From an uncultured Eubacteriales bacterium (GTDB lineage Bacteria > Bacillota > Clostridia > Lachnospirales > Anaerotignaceae): DNA of 13,028 nucleotides. The position numbers and the translations under genes are program-made. Location: the NCBI GenBank assembly GCA_900548595.1, contig URLB01000055.1, positions 1-13,028 of the forward strand, given 5' to 3'. Positions 8,044-13,028 of this stretch are shown piece after piece (position 1 is the first letter of the stretch; each line of letters opens with the position of its first letter). Below the pieces are notes generated by a model, which was not told the DNA's origin, did not search any database, and saw only the letters and a program-made list of their open reading frames with translations.

Positions 8044-8052
8044 TGCTATAAT
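8044..8052 (+). promoter_or_regulatory. Extended -10 promoter of the lysO pair
   Basis: A perfect TATAAT at 8047-8052 is preceded by TGC at 8044-8046, which makes a textbook extended -10. The -35 is weak (TTCTCT at 8024-8029, 17-base spacing), as extended -10 promoters allow. The start codon lies 37 bases downstream, too close for a lysine riboswitch. Confidence 0.75.
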
Positions 8053-8088
8053 TTACTAATGCAAATTTTTAGGTAAGGGTGGAGAACT

Positions 8089-8385
8089 ATGGATGTTTTA
8101 ATCGTTATGTGTCTCGGTATTATTGTAGGGCGTTTTATCGTGCCAAATAGCGCAAAAAAGTGGAGCGAATTAACGTCCATAATATGTACTTTCATTTTGA
8201 TTCTTTCTATGGGTATTAAACTGGGTAAAAACGAAAATTTTTTGAATGATCTATCGACATTGGGGCTTTCAAGCTTATTATTTTTTTTAATACCTACTGT
8301 TCTATCAATAATTATAGTTTTTATCCTGACAAAAAAATTTATGATTAAAAAAAATACTGCTCAAGAAGAAGAGGTTGACGAATGA
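8089..8385 (+). CDS. LysO-family exporter, N-terminal part as a separate small membrane protein
   Basis: A 98-residue membrane protein that matches the N-terminal portion of the LysO/YbjE (DUF340) amino acid exporter, encoded as a single protein of about 300 residues in Escherichia coli. Three hydrophobic segments are visible (about 2-18, 30-45, 57-80), with GIIVGRFIVP near the start and LSMGIKLG in the second helix, as in LysO, followed by a polar tail with five acidic residues. The ATG at 8089 follows AGGGTGGAG. The stop overlaps the start of the next gene by four bases (ATGA), so the two halves are translationally coupled and presumably form one transporter. Lysine export is the known role of the E. 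coli protein; the substrate here is inferred. Confidence 0.85.
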   Translation: MDVLIVMCLGIIVGRFIVPNSAKKWSELTSIICTFILILSMGIKLGKNENFLNDLSTLGLSSLLFFLIPTVLSIIIVFILTKKFMIKKNTAQEEEVDE

Positions 8386-8984
8386 TTATTATATTGATGA
8401 TTTGTGCATTGGGTATCGGATTGATTTACGGAATGTCCGATATAGAATTGACTTTTTTAAACATTATAAGTGAAAATACAGATATTGTTTTATATATTTT
8501 GATGTTTTTTGTCGGAATCAGTACGGGAATGCAAAGAGGAATTTTTTCAAAAATAAAGGAGTATCATATAAAAATCTTTATAATCCCTATAGGAATTATT
8601 ATCGGTTCTTTTTTAGGCGGAATCATCTGCTCTGTCATTTTAAAAATGCCTATCGGTTACGGTACCGCCATTGCCAGTGGTTTAGGTTGGTATAGCCTTG
8701 CAGGTGTTACGTTAAGCAGTTTGGTTAATGCCCAAGTAGGTAGTATCGCTTTTATGAGCAATATAATGCGAGAGATGTTTTCTTTTATTATTATTCCTTT
8801 TCTTGCTGTTCATTTCAATTACTATACTTGTATTGCTTCAGCCGGCGCCACAAGTGAGGATACTACTCTGCCTATTATATTAAAATATACAAACGAAGAA
8901 ACTGTTGTTCTCTCGGTTTTTAACGGAGTAATCTGTTCACTTATGGTTCCTATCTTAATTTCTTTGTGTCTTAACCTGATATAA
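8382..8984 (+). CDS. lysO: LysO-family exporter, C-terminal part
   Basis: A polytopic membrane protein of 200 residues with about six hydrophobic segments that corresponds to the C-terminal two thirds of LysO. Recognisable family features are MFFVGISTG, the glycine-rich GIIIGSFLGGIICS, the segment ASGLGWYSLAGV, and the signature AGATSEDTTLPII with its acidic pair. It likely exports lysine or related basic amino acids or toxic analogues such as thialysine, as shown for E. coli LysO, together with the small upstream protein. GAAGAGG lies 7 bases before the ATG, inside the upstream gene. Leucine is encoded mainly by TTA/TTG (about 15 of 22), whereas the neighbouring minus-strand genes often use CTT, so the cassette may have a separate history. 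It ends at a hairpin shared with the converging gene. Confidence 0.88.
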   Translation: MIIILMICALGIGLIYGMSDIELTFLNIISENTDIVLYILMFFVGISTGMQRGIFSKIKEYHIKIFIIPIGIIIGSFLGGIICSVILKMPIGYGTAIASGLGWYSLAGVTLSSLVNAQVGSIAFMSNIMREMFSFIIIPFLAVHFNYYTCIASAGATSEDTTLPIILKYTNEETVVLSVFNGVICSLMVPILISLCLNLI

Positions 8985-8987
8985 TTA

Positions 8988-9027
8988 AAAAGTCCGCCGA
9001 AATAATAACTTTATTTTGACGGACTTT
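8988..9027. terminator. Bidirectional terminator between lysO and the S41 gene
   Basis: AAAGTCCG at 8989-8996 pairs with CGGACTTT at 9020-9027. A second stem AAATAA/TTATTT sits inside it after a mismatched CCG/TGA step. It follows the lysO stop by five bases. On the minus strand CGGACT is followed by a run of T, so it should also end transcription of the converging S41 gene, whose stop is 55 bases away. Confidence 0.82.
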
Positions 9028-9082
9028 AACTTTACCTATTATTTTCTTTATTATTTTTTCTTCATAATTTACATGCCGCTTT

Positions 9083-10681
9083 TTATTTATTGTTTATACA
9101 CTTAAGACATGTAGTTAAAGCGTCCTCTCCATCAGGAGATATTATATCCGGTTCTGTACCGAATTCCTGGCTTCCCGATCCGTCATAAGATACTCCGTAT
9201 ACAGGACTGTATCTTACAATAAGTCCGCTGTTTGGCATAACAACAGGTATCGGATCTACACCTATTCCGTCTCCTCCTGTTCTTGTTCCCACAAGAGTGG
9301 CAAATCCAGTTGCCTTTGTAAACATCGCGGCATATTCAGAGGATGAAAATACATTTTCACTGACAAGAATCCATATCTTTCCATTAAGCATTTTTTCATT
9401 ATTCAGCGGCTCCACAGTATACTGTATCGGAGATACTGCGTCCATACATTTTAAATCTTCCTTGTTCATTTTCGGAAGTTCGGGCATAGTGGAAATATCG
9501 TCCCACTCGGATACCTTATAAAATTTTTCGTTAAGACTTCCTGCCTTTGCCAATCCGTATGCCTCGGTGGAAAGAGTTTTATCAATATTAGGGGCAACTA
9601 TTAAATCATCAAAGTATGCCATTCCTCCTCCGCCGTTCATTGTAAAATCAAAAATTACATTTTCGTAATCCTTAATTTTATTATAGAAAGCAAATAGTTT
9701 TTCCTTATCTTCTTCATAGCAGGACATATCAAAGCTATTAATATTTATATACGCTGTTTTACCCTCCTCTATTATTTTTGTTTCAACATTACTATATGTT
9801 TTCTCTTCTGTCATTTCTGTATCGTTCTCTTCTGCGCTGTACCAGCTCTGCACTTTATCATATACAGGCCAAAAAATATCCTGCATATTATCATAGCTTT
9901 CCTGTGAAAGTTTGTTTCCGTATGTGTCCGCCAGCTGTTTCATTTTTCCGATTTCTTCCTCCGGAATGCCTTCCATATCATTATAGCCTTCCACAAACCA
10001 GTCGTATTCCATAGGAGTTATAGTAGATAAATGTCCGACCATATTAGCTGTATCAACGAATTTTTCTATTATATAATAAAATTCTGCATCCGTTTTACAT
10101 TGGCTTATTAAAGCTCTGCTTTTTTCATACTCTTCCTTCAAATCAACGCCGTACATTCTTTTTAATGTTCCGAAATACGGATAATTTTCATCAAGCGTTT
10201 TATAAAGATAATCGAAATCTTCCAACATCTGTTCATTCGTCAACCCAATCCAATTCCCGTTTTGAAGCGCGGCAAATTCCGATCGAACTTTTGGATTATC
10301 CGGTTCATAATTAACAATTTTTCCACTATCATCCTTTGTAAAGAAGTACAGCAAGAAAAACTCTTCAGGAACATACATTTTCTCAGTTTCTATTTTCGCC
10401 CCTGATTTCAATTCAGATTCATATCCGCTTGCACCGATAAATTTATTTACATCAGCACATGCCCAAGCTTTAATGCTTCCGTCGATAACCTCGGCAGTTC
10501 TTTTTTCACTGTCCCATTTAACATCATAACCGAGTTTTTCAGCCGTTTCTCTTAAAGGAACCATTACCGCTGAATTTTTATCACCTGTATTATTTACTGC
10601 GCACAATTTATCATTTGCAAAAGCAGTGCATGATAATGCGGCTGTAATTGCAATTATAACAGCTGTTTTTTTCATATCCAT
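9083..10681 (-). CDS. Secreted S41-family peptidase-like protein with a copper-amine-oxidase-like N-terminal domain
   Basis: A 532-residue exported protein. The signal peptide (1-23) ends at AFA before N24. Residues about 37-115 match the copper amine oxidase N-terminal-like domain common on clostridial surface proteins: VMVPLRETAEKLGYDVKWD, later MYVPEEFF. The rest resembles peptidase family S41: a helical part with VGHLS (His217), then AYININSFD, the core strand NVIFDFTMNGGGG (from 341), and the serine region VFSSSEYAAMF, where S446 aligns with the catalytic serine. GTRTGGDGIG (465-474) replaces the TFGKG of CtpA-type enzymes, so the catalytic lysine is absent and a tricorn-like Ser/His site is more plausible. 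No PDZ domain is obvious. ATG 10681 has GGAGG at 7 bases; an ATG at 10705 lies before that site. It follows the SLH gene by 55 bases, almost all occupied by a hairpin. Substrate unknown. Confidence 0.85.
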   Translation of the reverse strand: MDMKKTAVIIAITAALSCTAFANDKLCAVNNTGDKNSAVMVPLRETAEKLGYDVKWDSEKRTAEVIDGSIKAWACADVNKFIGASGYESELKSGAKIETEKMYVPEEFFLLYFFTKDDSGKIVNYEPDNPKVRSEFAALQNGNWIGLTNEQMLEDFDYLYKTLDENYPYFGTLKRMYGVDLKEEYEKSRALISQCKTDAEFYYIIEKFVDTANMVGHLSTITPMEYDWFVEGYNDMEGIPEEEIGKMKQLADTYGNKLSQESYDNMQDIFWPVYDKVQSWYSAEENDTEMTEEKTYSNVETKIIEEGKTAYININSFDMSCYEEDKEKLFAFYNKIKDYENVIFDFTMNGGGGMAYFDDLIVAPNIDKTLSTEAYGLAKAGSLNEKFYKVSEWDDISTMPELPKMNKEDLKCMDAVSPIQYTVEPLNNEKMLNGKIWILVSENVFSSSEYAAMFTKATGFATLVGTRTGGDGIGVDPIPVVMPNSGLIVRYSPVYGVSYDGSGSQEFGTEPDIISPDGEDALTTCLKCINNK

Positions 10682-10695
10682 AGTTTTACCTCCAT

Positions 10696-10732
10696 AAAAA
10701 TACAATTCCGCAAGAATGCGGAATTGTATTTT
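10696..10732 (-). terminator. Hairpin terminator or attenuator between the SLH and S41 genes
   Basis: A 16-bp perfect stem (10697-10712 with 10717-10732) around a four-base loop has a GC core of TTCCGCA/TGCGGAA. Read on the minus strand it begins five bases after the SLH gene stop and ends in five U. The ATGGAGG with the ribosome binding site of the S41 gene follows at once. It should end most SLH transcripts; the S41 gene then depends on read-through or on a promoter inside the SLH coding region. Confidence 0.88.
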
Positions 10733-10736
10733 ATTA

Positions 10737-12674
10737 TCAGTCTTTAACAGATGTTGCTATTCCGTCGTCATCGAACTTAACCGTTACATTTGAAACTCCG
10801 TCTCCGTTTACAAGCTTTTTAAGGCTGTTTATATTAACGTTATCGTACTCTGTTCCGTCAATATCTATTCTCGTGTCTTCATCGAAATCAAATTTAACCT
10901 GATCCCATCCGGAGACTTCCAGTCCCATTTCTCCTCTCGGATAGTTGTCGTTGCTTACCGTCATAAATTCAAGGTCGCCTTCTATTTCGTATACATATCC
11001 TTCTATTCTTGTAACCTCGCTGTCCTCAACCTTAATATCGACGCGTATTTTCATATCGCTTTCAAAAGCTTCTACAAGGTCTTTTATTTCATCTATGTCA
11101 TCGCTTCCGATTGTAACATCTACCCTTACATCGTCTGAAATATCATATTTCTTTGAACCTACTTTGATTTCGTCCTTATCAAGTTCCTTGATCTCTCCGC
11201 TGTATTCTTTATCGTCGTCCTCTTTATAATTGCTTGCCTCAGCCTCTATTTTCTTAACTTCGTCATCATCGTTAAGCGTAATCTCTACATCTATGTATCT
11301 GCTGCCTGTCAAATCATCAAAATAGTCTCTGAGTTTTCCGACACTTGAAGAGCTTCCGTTATATTTTACGGAAACACTGTCTGCCAAATCATATCTGTAT
11401 GTTTTTGAGCCTGATTTGATACTTATTGTCCTGCTGTTTATGTTTGTTATTCTTCCTTCCGTATTGCTCTTATACTTTTCTTCCACAGCCTCTACAACTT
11501 TTGCTTCCTGTGTTGCGGAATCCATTTCGACTGTTACTTCAATAAGAGCGTCTCCCTCTATACGGTCGGAAAGCTGTCTGAGTGTTGCCTTTTTGCCGTT
11601 AAGCGTAATATTTGCGTTTTCCGCAACCGTATAATACAGCCTGTCGCCGTGTTTGTCTTTTAATCCTATCTTATACTCTCCGGCGCTGATAAGTTCTCCT
11701 TTATTCTTATAGCTGTTAGTATACTGGGGATTATTAACATTACCGGGATTAACGACAGCGTCCTTTGTAATCACAACTTTTGCTATCGACGCGTCAGCAT
11801 GATATACCGTTACCGTATCCCCCAGACCAAGACCGCTCGGTCCTACATTACTGCTTGCGTTATTATAAACGGGCGTAGCGCTTGTAAGCACAAAACCGGC
11901 TACCCCATTTGATGTCGTAAGTCTGAGCACCCATGTTCCGTTTGATTCATATACCGATACCACAACTCCCGATGTCTGTTTATAACCCGACTCCTCATTT
12001 GTTACTATCTTCTTTTTCATAAGGTCATATGTCTTTGAAGCAATAACCGAAACCTCAGCCCTTGTTATATTAGCTTTAGGATTAAAGTTATTGTTATTGT
12101 CTCCGCTGACAATTCCCATTTTATTCAGCAGTTCGACATACGGTTTTGCCGTTGCCGAAATGTTCCATGTATCGTTAAATGCCAAAGAAGTTCCCGTTGA
12201 TACGGAATAGTTAAGAGCAAGAGCTCTTCCGAAAAATACAGCCATGTCCTCCCTTGTTATTTTTACATCATTTCCGTTTTCCTTGAACTTTGTAAGGTCA
12301 TAAGAATTTAATATTCCCTTTTCCATGCAAAAAGCAACCGCTTTTTTTGCCCATTCGTCTATGCCTTCTCCGGCCATCTCGGGAGAATATCTGTTTATAC
12401 TCATCTGTGTAACGTCTGTTGCAAATCCCGATTTTACCGCTGCGGAATAAACAAGCTGTGCCGCTTCGGAGTAAGTCATATTTTCATTTCCTCTGAAAAC
12501 ACGCTTACCGTTTTTAAAATCTCCCACCATAAGTCCGCTTTCATATACGCTGTTTATATAACTCTCAGCCCATTTCAAGCTGCTTCCTATGTCCGAAAAT
12601 ACCGCTCCGTAGCCGACCGTCGACGTAGACATGCACAACGCTACGGCAAGAGCTGTAATTGCATACTTCTTCAT
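10737..12674 (-). CDS. S-layer homology (SLH) domain surface protein with tandem acidic repeats
   Basis: A 645-residue exported protein. The signal peptide (1-24) ends in VGYGA. Three SLH domains follow: 26-79 (FSDIGSSLKWAESYI, ending SEAAQLVYSAA), about 106-155 (DEWAKKAVAFCMEKGIL, then ITREDMAVFFGRAL) and about 165-222 (FNDTWNISATAKPYV, then ITRAEVSVIAS). SLH domains anchor proteins non-covalently to pyruvylated cell-wall polymers. The remaining 420 residues fall into about five diverged repeats of 70-80 residues (near 234-303, 325-398, 406-480, 491-560, 562-644). Each opens with a G-x-[IV] strand, has a short helix rich in Leu, and ends in a V-x-V strand pair and an acidic turn. The C-terminal third is very Asp/Glu-rich. 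No catalytic motif is seen. ATG 12674 has AGGGGGG 7 bases upstream. It may be a structural or ligand-binding wall protein. Confidence 0.92.
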   Translation of the reverse strand: MKKYAITALAVALCMSTSTVGYGAVFSDIGSSLKWAESYINSVYESGLMVGDFKNGKRVFRGNENMTYSEAAQLVYSAAVKSGFATDVTQMSINRYSPEMAGEGIDEWAKKAVAFCMEKGILNSYDLTKFKENGNDVKITREDMAVFFGRALALNYSVSTGTSLAFNDTWNISATAKPYVELLNKMGIVSGDNNNNFNPKANITRAEVSVIASKTYDLMKKKIVTNEESGYKQTSGVVVSVYESNGTWVLRLTTSNGVAGFVLTSATPVYNNASSNVGPSGLGLGDTVTVYHADASIAKVVITKDAVVNPGNVNNPQYTNSYKNKGELISAGEYKIGLKDKHGDRLYYTVAENANITLNGKKATLRQLSDRIEGDALIEVTVEMDSATQEAKVVEAVEEKYKSNTEGRITNINSRTISIKSGSKTYRYDLADSVSVKYNGSSSSVGKLRDYFDDLTGSRYIDVEITLNDDDEVKKIEAEASNYKEDDDKEYSGEIKELDKDEIKVGSKKYDISDDVRVDVTIGSDDIDEIKDLVEAFESDMKIRVDIKVEDSEVTRIEGYVYEIEGDLEFMTVSNDNYPRGEMGLEVSGWDQVKFDFDEDTRIDIDGTEYDNVNINSLKKLVNGDGVSNVTVKFDDDGIATSVKD

Positions 12675-12737
12675 CTGTTTTCCCCCCTAAAACAATATTA
12701 ATATTTTTATAGTCAAAGACATTATTATCTGATTATG

Positions 12738-12766
12738 ATTATATAACATAAACCTGCATATTGCAC
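12738..12766 (-). promoter_or_regulatory. Putative promoter of the SLH gene
   Basis: On the minus strand a perfect TATAAT lies at 12743-12738, with GTGCAA (3 of 6 to the -35 consensus) 17 bases upstream at 12766-12761. The leader to the ATG is about 60 bases. It is the best match in an AT-rich region, so other sites are possible. Confidence 0.5.
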
Positions 12767-12805
12767 TAAAAAATGCGTATTTAAGAAAAATTTCATATAT
12801 AAAAT

Positions 12806-12828
12806 CGCTTTTTTGTTATGTAAAAGCG
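12806..12828. repeat. Short inverted repeat upstream of the SLH promoter
   Basis: CGCTTTT at 12806-12812 and AAAAGCG at 12822-12828 form a 7-bp inverted repeat with a nine-base gap. It lies between the ftsH terminator and the putative SLH promoter, about 40 bases upstream of the -35. It could be an operator or a minor second terminator of ftsH; the sequence alone does not decide. Confidence 0.4.
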
Positions 12829-12856
12829 TTCTCATACCGACTATTCAATTATATAT

Positions 12857-12905
12857 AAAAATAAGGAAGCGTATTACTTATTGTCGAGTAATTTTCGCTT
12901 CCTTA
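12857..12905 (-). terminator. Terminator of ftsH
   Basis: TAAGGAAGCG at 12862-12871 pairs with CGCTTCCTTA at 12896-12905. Above a short bulge, ATTACT/AGTAAT forms a second 6-bp stem with an eight-base loop. On the minus strand the stem is followed by a U-tract (12861-12857). It starts 16 bases after the ftsH stop. Confidence 0.88.
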
Positions 12906-12921
12906 AACTAAGTTTTTTAGA

Positions 12922-13028
12922 TTAATCTATATTATTGTTCCGTTTATCCGTTTGATTTAAAATTTCCATAAACTCTTCGCCTGATATAGTTTCTTTTTCT
13001 ATGAGAAATTCCGCTATTCTATGCAATT
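12922..13028 (-). CDS. ftsH: C-terminal end of ATP-dependent zinc metalloprotease FtsH (5' part beyond the right edge)
   Basis: The last 34 codons and stop of a minus-strand gene. The peptide LHRIAEFLIEKETISGEEFM followed by EILNQTDKRNNNID matches the conserved end of the FtsH peptidase domain, where the helix with EKET and GEEF is characteristic, and then a short polar tail. FtsH is a membrane-anchored AAA+ protease that degrades membrane and regulatory proteins. Only the C-terminus is visible, so the ATPase and zinc motifs cannot be checked here. Own terminator downstream. Confidence 0.85.
   Translation of the reverse strand, partial: LHRIAEFLIEKETISGEEFMEILNQTDKRNNNID

Noticed and set aside
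7868..8046. Lysine riboswitch ahead of the lysO pair
   Set aside because: The clear extended -10 promoter lies only 37 bases before the start codon, and no aptamer-like conserved blocks are visible upstream of it.
12781..12921. CRISPR-like or small RNA gene in the ftsH-SLH gap
   Set aside because: Only two unrelated inverted repeats, no direct repeats with spacers; one is an ordinary terminator for ftsH.

Overview
The window reads as a low-GC chromosomal segment of an anaerobic Bacillota, most likely class Clostridia. The evidence is a VanR-like response regulator with a multi-pass histidine kinase, an AddA-type helicase/nuclease, an Xpt-type phosphoribosyltransferase, a split LysO exporter, and secreted proteins with S-layer homology and copper-amine-oxidase-like N-terminal domains. 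GGAGG/AGGGGG ribosome binding sites are strong throughout. Genus cannot be assigned from sequence reading alone. I see no tRNA, rRNA, CRISPR array, insertion sequence or phage gene.

Left part (1-2541, minus strand): a two-component system. The response regulator gene comes first and overlaps the histidine kinase gene, which runs off the left edge. A terminator at about 2503-2527 separates this pair from the next operon.

Middle (2542-7074, minus strand): a three-gene operon in transcription order orf99, orf195, addA. The first two are small proteins of unrecognised family. AddA is complete in its helicase and nuclease motifs, but its obligate partner AddB is not next to it. Divergently, xpt (7234-7812, plus) has its own promoter and ends at a strong hairpin terminator. 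A plus-strand two-gene cassette follows (8089-8984) that encodes LysO as two proteins with a 4-base overlap. It has its own extended -10 promoter and is closed by a hairpin that also serves the converging gene.

Right part (9083-12674, minus strand): a cell-surface pair. The first gene encodes a protein with a signal peptide, three SLH domains and about five degenerate acidic repeats. The second encodes a secreted S41-family protease-like protein with a copper-amine-oxidase-like N-terminal domain. A 16-bp hairpin with a U-tract lies between them, directly against the ribosome binding site of the second gene. The right edge holds the last 34 codons of ftsH and its terminator.

No whole new system is evident. 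The points that most deserve a second look are the AddA operon with two unknown genes in place of addB, the terminator/attenuator-like hairpin between the two surface genes, and the unnamed repeats of the SLH protein.
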